Shown here one piece after another: positions 1 through 7,034 of a stretch of 22,368 nucleotides of DNA. The translations under genes and the position numbers were made by a program. The stretch is from contig CAZGVB010000025.1 of assembly GCA_964528825.1 (NCBI GenBank), positions 1 through 22,368 on the forward strand, given 5' to 3'. Positions within the stretch are counted from its first letter, which is position 1. Each line of letters opens with the position of its first letter. Origin of the DNA: RGIG5612 sp964528825. GTDB taxonomy: Bacteria; Bacillota; Clostridia; Lachnospirales; Lachnospiraceae. The notes under the pieces are model-generated. The model was given only the letters and a program-made list of their open reading frames with translations, was not told where the DNA came from and ran no database searches.

Positions 1-66
1 TTCTTTATCTTCCATGATCGCCGCCGATGCGGCATTACCTGAGCTCTCAATAGCAAGTATCTTCAT
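1..66 (-). CDS. tsaB: TsaB, tRNA t6A-modification subunit (partial, N-terminal 22 residues only)
   Basis: Only the first 22 codons are inside the window. They read MKILAIESSGNAASAAI and onward, which matches the conserved start of the ASKHA-fold protein TsaB (typically MKILAIDTS). TsaB is the non-catalytic partner of TsaD in making the t6A base at position 37 of ANN-decoding tRNAs, together with TsaE. The ATG (66-64) overlaps the TGA of tsaE in an ATGA junction, so it is probably translated by coupling. The tsaE neighbour strongly supports the name; the rest of the gene lies outside the window. Confidence 0.85.
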   Translation of the reverse strand, partial: MKILAIESSGNAASAAIMEDKE

Positions 67-524
67 AAAATCCTCTGAATATCCTCCGCAATATCGCGAT
101 GATCTTTGATTATGTATATTTTTCTGTAATCGAAGCCCTTTTCCGGCTCCTTTTCCAATCTTATATATATTGTCCCCTCGGGAAGAAGCTCCTCTATCAT
201 ACTGCCCAATTCAATCAGGCATATGCCGTCCCCGAATGCATATTCATCAAATCCCACTTCGTCCATTTCAGACGGATCCGATATCCTATATACATCAAAA
301 TGGTATAAAGGCAGCCTTCCCTCCTCATATATCTGAAGTATGGTAAATGTCGGTGAGCATATGGGTGTCTTTATACCGAGACCCTTTGCAAATCCGGCAC
401 TGAAGGCTGTCTTTCCCGTGCCGAGATCCCCATCAAGGCATATGACCGTGCCGCCGGGAAGTGTCTGTGCCAATCTGACGGCCAATCTTTCTGTATCCTT
501 TTCGCTAAATGATTCGTAAAACAT
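63..524 (-). CDS. tsaE: TsaE, tRNA t6A-modification ATPase
   Basis: P-loop ATPase that works with TsaB and TsaD in forming threonylcarbamoyladenosine (t6A37) in tRNA. With the ATG start the protein is 153 residues, the family's usual length. The Walker A motif GDLGTGKT is at residues 32-39, followed by the SPTF motif (57-60) and HFDVYRI (75-81). The usual Trp in the motif following the acidic residue (IEW) is Leu here (LIELGSM, about 103-109). An in-frame TTG lies 24 bases further upstream (548-546), but neither start has a strong Shine-Dalgarno; the ATG at 524 follows an A/G-rich stretch and fits homologue length better. The stop overlaps the tsaB start (ATGA). Confidence 0.94.
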   Translation of the reverse strand: MFYESFSEKDTERLAVRLAQTLPGGTVICLDGDLGTGKTAFSAGFAKGLGIKTPICSPTFTILQIYEEGRLPLYHFDVYRISDPSEMDEVGFDEYAFGDGICLIELGSMIEELLPEGTIYIRLEKEPEKGFDYRKIYIIKDHRDIAEDIQRIL

Positions 525-551
525 ACTTTTATATCTTTTCTTATGCAAAGA

Positions 552-577
552 GATGAGACGCGGCCATGCGTCTCATC
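552..577 (-). terminator. Perfect hairpin downstream of hom, no U-tract
   Basis: GATGAGACGC and GCGTCTCATC form a perfect 10-bp stem around a 6-base loop, about 97 bases after the hom stop and just before tsaE. On the minus strand it is followed by TCTTTGC rather than a T-run. It may be a weak terminator, a 3'-end stabiliser or an attenuator before tsaE. The rest of 578-673 holds nothing I recognise. Confidence 0.5.
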
Positions 578-673
578 CCCTTACGGATATTAATGCGCGC
601 AAATGCCGCAATGATCCTTAAATAATTATCTTTTCCGCTCTCTGTGACCTTTATCCGCGATATACAAGATCAT

Positions 674-1873
674 TTATCTGACCTTGATATATCCGATTAT
701 TCCACTCATCTGACTGAGCGCCGCATTCAGATCATTTCCGGTGATCATATCTGTGATAACTGCCTTTTCATCCTGTGCCTGCGGTATGGTAATCTCGCAT
801 TCGATCGGGATGCTCTTAGGAACGACAGTATCCGCACTCATTCTTACAAAATATCTGTCGGCAAGCTCGCCGCTGTCTGCTATATCCAGCTTTTCGCTCT
901 TCATCTCTACCGGAAGATTCTCGTGCAGATGTCTGCATTCGCAGATGATATCGGATACTACTGCCGACGCTGTAGGAAGCGATCCTGCACCCGCACCGTA
1001 GAACATGACATTTCCGAGCATATTGCCCTTTACAAGGATGGCATTCATGACACCGTCAACCGCATATAGAGGATTGGAGGAATCTATCATGCACGGTGCC
1101 ACCTCGCCATATATCTTGCCGTCTGCCAGACGTGATGTGGCAAGAAGCTTGATCTTCTTATTCAGGGCCTTTGCATAAGCTATGTCTGTATCGGTAATTG
1201 CCGTGATGCCCTTGCATGAGAGATCTTCAAAATCTACATATCTGCCGTTTGCAAGTGCCGTAAGTATGGCAATCTTTCTGCATGCATCGGCTCCCTCTAC
1301 ATCCGCGGTAGGATCTGCCTCCGCATATCCGTTTGCCTGAGCCTCCTTAAGTGTAGGCTCAAATGCGCTGCCCTCATCATACATCTTTGAAAGGATGAAG
1401 TTGGTCGTACCGTTTAATATTCCGCTTATCTCAAGGAGTACGTCCGCATTCAGGCATCTAAGGAGCGGCCTGATGATCGGAATACCTCCGCCTACGCTGG
1501 CCTCAAACATGAAATTGATATTTTTTTCCTTGGCTATCTGTATAAGCTCGGGACCGTATGCGGCTACGAGTGCCTTGTTTGATGTTACGACACTCTTTCC
1601 GGCGAGCAATGCCGCCTTTACGAATTTGTATGCCGCGCCTGTGCCGCCCATAACCTCTACAACGATATCTATCTCGTCATCATTTAATATGTCATTTACA
1701 TCATGAGTCAGGACCTTCTCAACAGGACTTCCGGGGAAATCTCTGAGATCGAGTACGGCTTTTACACGTACCTCATCACCTGCACTTTTGCTGACTGTTG
1801 CCTGATTCTCGTTTATTACCGTGTAAACACCGGAGCCGATAACACCGTAGCCTAATATTGCGATATTGATCAT
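674..1873 (-). CDS. hom: Homoserine dehydrogenase
   Basis: Reduces aspartate semialdehyde to homoserine with NAD(P)H, the branch to threonine and methionine. The 399-residue protein has an N-terminal dinucleotide-binding motif GYGVIG (8-13), the TSNKALVA segment (97-104), the substrate domain with GILNGTTNFIL (151-161), and DACRK (196-200), which carries the Asp/Lys pair matching the catalytic residues of characterised enzymes. The C-terminal tail (about 337-399) looks like a shortened ACT domain: the first strand (RYFVRM) and the last (MSGIIGYIKV) are visible, but the segment between them is shorter than in the roughly 430-residue Bacillus-type enzymes. The ATG overlaps the prfB stop as ATGA. 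Its nearest purine-rich site (AAAGGAGAG) is about 13 bases away, rather far, which favours coupling to prfB. Confidence 0.97.
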   Translation of the reverse strand: MINIAILGYGVIGSGVYTVINENQATVSKSAGDEVRVKAVLDLRDFPGSPVEKVLTHDVNDILNDDEIDIVVEVMGGTGAAYKFVKAALLAGKSVVTSNKALVAAYGPELIQIAKEKNINFMFEASVGGGIPIIRPLLRCLNADVLLEISGILNGTTNFILSKMYDEGSAFEPTLKEAQANGYAEADPTADVEGADACRKIAILTALANGRYVDFEDLSCKGITAITDTDIAYAKALNKKIKLLATSRLADGKIYGEVAPCMIDSSNPLYAVDGVMNAILVKGNMLGNVMFYGAGAGSLPTASAVVSDIICECRHLHENLPVEMKSEKLDIADSGELADRYFVRMSADTVVPKSIPIECEITIPQAQDEKAVITDMITGNDLNAALSQMSGIIGYIKVR

Positions 1874-2992
1874 AATTCTTTACTCTCTCCTTTGTTTATA
1901 AATTTAAGATATTCATTCATAAATCCGTTCAGATCACCGTCCATTACGGCATTTACATTGCCTGTCTCATATCCTGTCCTGTGATCCTTGACCATGGTAT
2001 ACGGCTGCATTACATACGATCTTATCTGGTTGCCCCAGCCGATCTCGGTCACCTCACCTCTGATCTGCGCAAGGTTCTTGGCATTTTCCTCTTTTCGCAG
2101 CAGATACAGTCTTGATTTGAGCTCCTGCATGGCTTTGTCTTTATTCTTATGCTGGCTGCGCTCGTTCTGACATTGGACTACTATGCCTGTCGGGATATGC
2201 GTGATCCTTATCGCGGACGATGTCTTATTGATATGCTGTCCGCCGGCGCCTGAGCTGCGGTATGTATCTATACGGATATCCTCATCGGCGATATCCACAT
2301 CCAGATCTTCTTCTATATCCGGCATAACATCACATGATACAAATGATGTCTGTCTCTTTCCCGCCGCATTGAAGGGTGAGATACGCACAAGCCTGTGTAC
2401 GCCCTTTTCCGACTTGAGATATCCATATGCATTTTCGCCGCTTATCTGTATCTTTACGGATTTGATGCCGGCCTCATCGCCCTCCAGATAATCAAGCACC
2501 TCAACGGTATATCCGTTCTTTTCCGCCCATCTCGTATACATCCTGTAGAGCATTCCTGCCCAGTCACAGCTTTCTGTACCGCCGGCGCCTGCATTCAATG
2601 ACAATATGGCATTCATCTTGTCAAATTCGCCGGTAAGCAGTGTCGTTATCCGATATTTGTCATAATCGAGCTTAAACTGGGCGAATTCCTCTTCTGCCTC
2701 GGCCGCAAGCTCATCATCATTTTCCTCGGCGGCCATCTCGATAAGAGTACCTATATCATCATATGACCCCTTCAGCTTGTCATATCCTTCTATGGCTCCC
2801 TTAAGGCTCTTTAATTCCTTTACAAGGTTGCCGGATTTCTCCGCATTTTCCCAAAATGTCGGAGAATTCATTTCCTGTTCTATCTCACTGATCCGATTTT
2901 CCTTGTTAGGGCGGTCAAAGTGAATCCCCCATTTCGATCAGCGGCTGTGAATATTGGCCGAGTTCGTATTTGATCTGGTCAAGCAATACCAC
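1870..2992 (-). CDS. prfB: Peptide chain release factor 2, expressed through a programmed +1 frameshift
   Basis: RF2 recognises UGA and UAA stop codons and releases the peptide. The reading frame starts at a GTG (2992-2990) preceded by AGAGGTGAT, runs 25 codons to an in-frame TGA (2917-2915), and continues in the +1 frame from GAC for 348 more residues. That gives 373 residues, the normal RF2 length. Counting through the shift, SPF (codon recognition) falls at 205-207 and GGQ (hydrolysis) at 250-252, the same numbers as in E. coli RF2. Without the shift the frame would open only at an internal ATG (2871) that lacks the conserved N-terminal start. The gene sits between secA and hom, with a 4-base overlap with hom. 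Confidence 0.98.
2915..2930 (-). promoter_or_regulatory. RF2 programmed frameshift site
   Basis: On the minus strand the site reads GGGGG ATTCA CTT TGA C. The slippery codon CTT (2920-2918) is followed by the in-frame stop TGA (2917-2915) and C. The internal Shine-Dalgarno-like GGGGGA run (2930-2925) lies a few bases upstream. This is the classic autoregulatory element: low RF2 slows termination at UGA, allows a +1 shift, and restores RF2. The spacing between the G-run and CTT is slightly longer than the E. coli AGGGGG-N3-CTT arrangement. Confidence 0.95.
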
Positions 2993-3040
2993 TAAAATCA
3001 CCTCTTTCTTTTATATAGCTTTTCTGTTTGATAATTGTCC

Positions 3041-3058
3041 ATGCCGCAAGTACGGCAT
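3041..3058 (-). repeat. Small inverted repeat in the secA-prfB interval
   Basis: ATGCCG and CGGCAT flank a 6-base loop, giving a perfect 6-bp stem about 50 bases upstream of the prfB start. A promoter-like TGGACA and TATATA pair follows on the minus strand but would start transcription almost at the ribosome binding site, so I do not call it. Function is unknown. Confidence 0.35.
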
Positions 3059-3134
3059 CTAAATATATGCGTCGGCATTGCCTTGCATTTATTTGCCATT
3101 AGTATAAGTATCAGCGCAAGTGCTTAGGCCTCTT

Positions 3135-3158
3135 GCATCTCATGTCCGCATGAGATGC
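3135..3158 (-). terminator. Perfect hairpin downstream of secA, no U-tract
   Basis: GCATCTCATG and CATGAGATGC form a perfect 10-bp stem with a 4-base loop, 32 bases after the secA stop. On the minus strand it is followed by AAGAGGCC, not a T-run. A smaller stem, AAGCC/GGCTT (3169-3181), lies between it and secA. It is probably a secA 3'-end structure, with weak or no intrinsic termination expected from sequence alone. Confidence 0.5.
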
Positions 3159-3189
3159 CCTGCCAAAGAAGCCTTCGGCTTGCATATTT

Positions 3190-5763
3190 TCAGCCTTTTC
3201 TTCCGCAGCATTGCTTGTATTTAAGGCCGCTTCCGCATGGGCACGGATCGTTCGGATAAACCTTTACGCCTGTCCTCTTTACGGGTCCTTTGACCGACTC
3301 ATCCCTGTTTGTCGAAACCGGCTTTGCCACCTCGGTCCTTTCTATCTGCTGGTCCACACGAACCTTCACATTCAGCATGACTCTCGTTGTATCCTTACGG
3401 ATGCCGTCTATCATGCCGTCAAACATCTCATATCCCTCTGTCTTATATTCGACCAGCGGATCCTTTTGTCCGTATGCAGCAAGTCCGATGCCCTGGCGCA
3501 GCTGGTCCATATCATCGATATGATCCATCCAATGCCTGTCTATGACTCTCAGCAATACGCTTCTCTCCAGCTCTCTGAAATCGGCGACCTCACTTATCTC
3601 GGCCTCCTGCTTTTCGTACTTTTCAGTCGCAAGAGCAGATATCTTTTCTTTAAGATCGTTTTTGTTTTCCGATTCTTCTATGGCTTTGCTCAATGCCTCC
3701 TGTCCTATCGGTGCGATAGGAAGCAATATCTCATTAAGTGCCGCGATGTCCCATTCGCTCTTCGATACGCCTTCCGTTATGACGCTGTCCGTTATCTGTT
3801 CCGTGGACAGCTTGATCATTTCAAGCACGGAATCTCTCATCGAATCGCCGTCTAAGACTCTCGCTCTTTCGGCATATATGATCTCTCTTTGCTCATTCAT
3901 TACCTGATCATATTCAAGGAGATTCTTTCTGATGCCGAAGTTGTTTGTCTCTATCTTCTTTTGAGCTCTTTCTATGGCACTGGACAGGAGCTTATGCTGT
4001 ATCTCCTGGCCTTCTTCTATTCCGAGAGTATTGAACGCATTCATCATGCGCTCTGATCCGAACAATCTCATCAGATCGTCTTCAAGTGAGATATAGAACT
4101 TTGATTCTCCGGGATCTCCCTGACGGCCGGATCTTCCTCTCAGCTGATTGTCTATACGCCGTGACTCATGGCGTTCTGTGCCTATGATCATAAGACCGCC
4201 TGCTGCTCTCGCCTCATCGTCCAGCTTTATATCCGTGCCACGACCTGCCATGTTGGTGGCAATGGTGACCGCACCGTGCTGACCTGCCTGAGCGACTATC
4301 TCGGCTTCCATTTCATGGAATTTCGCATTGAGTACATTATGCTTGATGCCTTTTTTTGCAAGCATCCTCGAGATGAGCTCAGAAGTATCTATAGTTATCG
4401 TACCTACAAGTACCGGCTGCTGCTTTGCATGCGCCTGCATGATAGCATCTATTACTGCATTAAACTTTTCCTTTTTCGTCTTATATACGGCGTCATTTTG
4501 ATCTATCCTCTGCACCGGCTTGTTCGTAGGTATCTCAACAACATCCATATTGTAGATATTCTGAAATTCCTCTTCTTCCGTCTTGGCAGTACCTGTCATG
4601 CCCGCCTTCTTTTTATACTTGTTGAAGAAATTCTGGAAGGTGATCGTAGCAAGAGTCTTGCTCTCTCTCTTTACCTGAACATGCTCCTTTGCCTCTATAG
4701 CCTGATGCAGACCGTCGGAATATCTTCTGCCCGGCATGATACGTCCGGTAAATTCATCGACGATAAGTATCTGATCGTCCTTGACTACATATTGCTGATC
4801 TCTGTGCATGAGAGCATGGGCTCTTAGTGCAAGTATGATATTATGCTGTATCTCGAGATTCTCAGGATCGGCAAGGTTCTTTATCTTAAAGAACTGTTCT
4901 ACTCTCGTGACACCCTCTGCGGTCAGGTTGACAGCCTTTTCCTTTTCATTTACTACATAATCTCCGGTCTCTTCAACCTTCTCGCCCATCATCATATCCA
5001 TCTTGGATACTTCTGTGGCCTCACCCTTTACAAGCTGCCTTGCGAGAATATCGCACAGCTCATACAGCTTTGTGGATTTGGCTGACTGACCGCTTATTAT
5101 AAGAGGAGTCCTTGCCTCATCGATAAGCACGGAGTCCACCTCGTCGATAATGGCAAATTCAAGTCCCCTTTGAACCTGATTTTCCTTTCTGACGACCATA
5201 TTGTCACGCAGATAGTCAAAACCGAGCTCATTATTTGTAATATATGTTATATCGCAGTCGTATGCGGCCTTTCTTTCGGCATTTTCCATGCCTCCGAGTA
5301 CCACGCCTACCGTAAGACCGAGGTAAGAATGCACCTGCCCCATCCATTCGGAGTCACGTTTTGCAAGATAATCATTGACAGTGACGATATGCACACCCTT
5401 GCCCGTGAGTGCGTTCAGGTAGGCGGGAAGCAGACATGTCTGTGTCTTTCCTTCACCTGTCTTCATCTCGGCTATCCTGCCCTGATGAAGTATGATACCG
5501 CCCATCAGCTGTACTCTGTAATGCTCTGTGCCGAGTACTCGCCTTGTGGCCTCTCTTACCATGGCATATGCTTCGGGGAGAATCTCATCAAGGCTCGTGC
5601 CATTTGCGACCATTTCTTTAAATTCGGCCGTTCTCGCCTGCATCTGTTCCTGACTCCGTCCCTCCATCTCGCCCTTCATGGCGATGATCTTTTCGACTGT
5701 CGGAGTGATCTTCTTGATCTCTTTTTGACTGCTGCTTCCAAAGAGCTTATCGATAAAACCCAT
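3190..5763 (-). CDS. secA: SecA preprotein translocase ATPase
   Basis: Motor that pushes unfolded preproteins through SecYEG at the inner face of the membrane. The 857-residue protein has all expected parts: KTGEGKT (Walker A, 101-107), DEVD (Walker B, 207-210), the preprotein cross-linking region, and the NMAGRGTDIKL and RGRSGRQGDPG motifs of the second nucleotide-binding fold. The C-terminal zinc tail CPCGSG-x8-CC binds SecB or ribosomes in other species. The ATG follows AAGGAGATTTTACCGA, a good ribosome binding site. It lies 74 bases after hpf with only a palindrome between, so the two may share a transcript. It should export the signal-peptide and lipoprotein genes seen elsewhere in this window. 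Confidence 0.99.
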   Translation of the reverse strand: MGFIDKLFGSSSQKEIKKITPTVEKIIAMKGEMEGRSQEQMQARTAEFKEMVANGTSLDEILPEAYAMVREATRRVLGTEHYRVQLMGGIILHQGRIAEMKTGEGKTQTCLLPAYLNALTGKGVHIVTVNDYLAKRDSEWMGQVHSYLGLTVGVVLGGMENAERKAAYDCDITYITNNELGFDYLRDNMVVRKENQVQRGLEFAIIDEVDSVLIDEARTPLIISGQSAKSTKLYELCDILARQLVKGEATEVSKMDMMMGEKVEETGDYVVNEKEKAVNLTAEGVTRVEQFFKIKNLADPENLEIQHNIILALRAHALMHRDQQYVVKDDQILIVDEFTGRIMPGRRYSDGLHQAIEAKEHVQVKRESKTLATITFQNFFNKYKKKAGMTGTAKTEEEEFQNIYNMDVVEIPTNKPVQRIDQNDAVYKTKKEKFNAVIDAIMQAHAKQQPVLVGTITIDTSELISRMLAKKGIKHNVLNAKFHEMEAEIVAQAGQHGAVTIATNMAGRGTDIKLDDEARAAGGLMIIGTERHESRRIDNQLRGRSGRQGDPGESKFYISLEDDLMRLFGSERMMNAFNTLGIEEGQEIQHKLLSSAIERAQKKIETNNFGIRKNLLEYDQVMNEQREIIYAERARVLDGDSMRDSVLEMIKLSTEQITDSVITEGVSKSEWDIAALNEILLPIAPIGQEALSKAIEESENKNDLKEKISALATEKYEKQEAEISEVADFRELERSVLLRVIDRHWMDHIDDMDQLRQGIGLAAYGQKDPLVEYKTEGYEMFDGMIDGIRKDTTRVMLNVKVRVDQQIERTEVAKPVSTNRDESVKGPVKRTGVKVYPNDPCPCGSGLKYKQCCGRKG

Positions 5764-5785
5764 TCGGTAAAATCTCCTTCATATT

Positions 5786-5811
5786 GTTAGCGCCGCATAT
5801 GCGGCGCTAAC
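5786..5811 (-). terminator. 26-bp perfect palindrome between hpf and secA
   Basis: GTTAGCGCCGCAT is followed at once by its exact reverse complement, so RNA would form an 11-bp GC-rich stem closed by AUAU. It starts 27 bases after the hpf stop, and on the minus strand is followed by AATATGAAGGAGA, the secA ribosome binding site, with no T-run. It could attenuate or stabilise the hpf message and hold secA expression below hpf, or be a DNA-binding site. Confidence 0.55.
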
Positions 5812-5837
5812 GTAAAATTCTTGTGATATTTTTCTGA

Positions 5838-6365
5838 TCAACGCTCCGGCTCTATGATGCCGTAGGTATTATTCTTTCTTTTGTATACTGCATTGACCTC
5901 ATTTGTCTCCGCATTAGTGAATATGAAGAAATCATGATTCAGCAGCTCCATCTGCATACATGCCTCTTCCGGATCCATAGGCTTGAATTGGAAATGCTTA
6001 ACCTTCACTATCTTGATCTCGCCCTCTTCTTCCGGCTCTTCGTCAAGATAAATATCCGGTGTGCGGTTGCCGCCATGATATCTGTCGATCAATTTCTTGC
6101 TGTACTTTTTCAGCTGGTTTTCGATAGCTTCCTCAGCCAGATCGATCGATACGTACATATCCGAGCTTTCCTGCTCGCCGCGGATGATTGCTCCTTTTAC
6201 GGGGATGGTTACCTCAACTTTCTGTCTGTTCTTTTCCACGCTGAGCGTAACCTGTGCTACCGCGTCCTTGGAGAAGAATCTGTCAAGCTTGGAAAGCTTT
6301 TCTGTCACTGCTGTCTTGAGGCTTTCAGTTACGACAACATTTTTTCCTGAAATATTGAATTTCAT
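5838..6365 (-). CDS. hpf: Long-form ribosome hibernation promoting factor
   Basis: Binds the decoding centre of idle 70S ribosomes and dimerises them into 100S particles in stationary phase. The 175-residue length and two-part layout mark the long form: an N-terminal S30AE domain (about 1-100, starting MKFNISGKNVVVTE) and a C-terminal dimerisation domain (about 122-174) with VKHFQFKPMDPEEACMQ and FFIFTNAETNEVNAVY. The ATG follows AAAGGGGTGATTCT, a strong ribosome binding site. It has its own promoter (see 6397-6425) and sits just upstream of secA. Confidence 0.96.
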   Translation of the reverse strand: MKFNISGKNVVVTESLKTAVTEKLSKLDRFFSKDAVAQVTLSVEKNRQKVEVTIPVKGAIIRGEQESSDMYVSIDLAEEAIENQLKKYSKKLIDRYHGGNRTPDIYLDEEPEEEGEIKIVKVKHFQFKPMDPEEACMQMELLNHDFFIFTNAETNEVNAVYKRKNNTYGIIEPER

Positions 6366-6396
6366 AGAATCACCCCTTTCGCTTTTAGGTAATATG

Positions 6397-6425
6397 ATTG
6401 TACCATACCGGCGGTATGAATTAAA
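6397..6425 (-). promoter_or_regulatory. hpf promoter with weak -35 and an inverted repeat in the spacer
   Basis: The -10 is TACAAT (6402-6397) preceded by TGG, an extended -10. Seventeen bases upstream the -35 position reads TTTAAT, a poor match. The spacer contains CATACCG-G-CGGTATG (6404-6418), a 7-bp inverted repeat that a repressor could use. The start of transcription would be near 6390, about 25 bases before the ATG. Confidence 0.6.
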
Positions 6426-6439
6426 GATAATTTTGTTTG

Positions 6440-6456
6440 CGTCACGCAGCCGTCAC
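6440..6456. promoter_or_regulatory. Direct repeat CGTCAC-N5-CGTCAC upstream of the hpf promoter
   Basis: Two identical hexamers start 11 bases apart, one DNA turn, just upstream of the poor hpf -35. This spacing is typical of dimeric response regulators that bind one face of the helix. The regulator is unknown. Confidence 0.4.
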
Positions 6457-6495
6457 TGTGGGGTAACCGCCCGCAGATCCTTCATCCGGATAACC

Positions 6496-6533
6496 TTTGG
6501 CAAAATCAATTTTGCATGAGCAGTTTTGCCAAA
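6496..6533. repeat. Overlapping inverted repeats with three GCAAAA/TTTTGC half-sites
   Basis: TTTGGCAAAA (6496-6505) is the exact reverse complement of TTTTGCCAAA (6524-6533). A further half-site ATTTTGC (6509-6515) can pair with the GCAAAAT of the left arm. The left arm therefore has two exclusive partners, 7 bp or 10 bp. Confidence 0.6.
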
Positions 6534-6560
6534 ACATCTGTTTTTGATATTCGAAAAAAA

Positions 6561-6589
6561 TTGCATATTATTATGACATTTTTTATAAA
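6561..6589 (+). promoter_or_regulatory. Plus-strand promoter candidate
   Basis: TTGCAT (6561-6566), a 17-base spacer and TATAAA (6584-6589) match a sigma-A promoter at 4 of 6 and 5 of 6 bases. It points right, against all annotated genes, and has no coding sequence downstream. In AT-rich DNA chance matches are common. Confidence 0.4.
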
Positions 6590-6597
6590 CACACATT

Positions 6598-6668
6598 TGT
6601 GGAAAAGGTGGATAACTATCTGTATAACTCTTTATCCTTTAAAATAAAGCATTCTGTAATGTGGATAA
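6598..6668 (+). promoter_or_regulatory. DnaA-box-like cluster
   Basis: TGTGGATAA (6660-6668) is the exact complement of the consensus DnaA box TTATCCACA. GGTGGATAA (6607-6615) and TGTGGAAAA (6598-6606) each differ at one position, and all three have the same orientation. The surrounding sequence is AT-rich. Genes on both sides point the same way and dnaA is not present, so this is better read as an out-of-origin DnaA cluster than as oriC. Confidence 0.5.
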
Positions 6669-6939
6669 CTTTGGTTTGTATATTTTGATTTTGCATAAAT
6701 TATTCCTAAAAATATGTACAAGAACATTTTCCTGCATTAACCGCCAATAATTGCAGCATTCCAATTCAGATGCAATTTATTTATCTGTTATTACAAAATT
6801 TGCCATTTAGACTGTCTGAAGTGCTTTCAAGTTACGGATGGTTTATAGGACAAAACGTGTTGATCAGCGGACGCTGTATAAGCATTTCCCAAGGCGCTCA
6901 AAATGCACGAATCGCAATACAATTTTTTACCATAAGAGA

Positions 6940-6970
6940 GGCTGCCGCAGGATCATCTCCCGCGGCAGCC
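6940..6970 (-). terminator. GC-rich hairpin downstream of the NlpC/P60 gene
   Basis: GGCTGCCGC (6940-6948) and GCGGCAGCC (6962-6970) make a perfect 9-bp stem around a 13-base loop, 64 bases after the NlpC/P60 stop. On the minus strand it is followed by TCTCTTATGG, only a moderate U content. On the plus strand a T7 run (6993-6999) follows at a distance, and GCAGC/GCTGC (6965-6969 with 6988-6992) could form a competing stem directly before that run. Confidence 0.55.
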
Positions 6971-7034
6971 CCTCCAAAGCCTTTTGCGCTGCTTTTTTTA
7001 TTCTATGGTAATTATATCCTTTTTATGATAGCTA

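Larger units (their letters stand above)
6366..7034. other. 670-bp AT-rich gap between hpf and the NlpC/P60 gene
   Basis: No convincing protein gene. From left to right it holds the hpf promoter with repeats (6397-6456), a cluster of TTTTGC half-sites able to form alternative hairpins (6496-6533), a plus-strand promoter-like sequence (6561-6589), DnaA-box-like sequences (6598-6668), about 270 bases of plain sequence, the GC hairpin at 6940-6970 and a T7 run at 6993-6999. A 91-codon plus-strand frame (6770-7045) runs through the hairpin and is not credible. It does not match the conserved cores I know for RNase P RNA, tmRNA or SRP RNA. Confidence 0.7.

Noticed and set aside
3211..3855. Long plus-strand frames opposite secA and other genes
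   Set aside because: They are antisense to unmistakable conserved genes and follow from their codon use; none has a family motif.
6598..6668. oriC of the chromosome or a plasmid
   Set aside because: DnaA-box-like sites are few, no dnaA, dnaN or rep gene is present, and genes on both sides point the same way instead of diverging.
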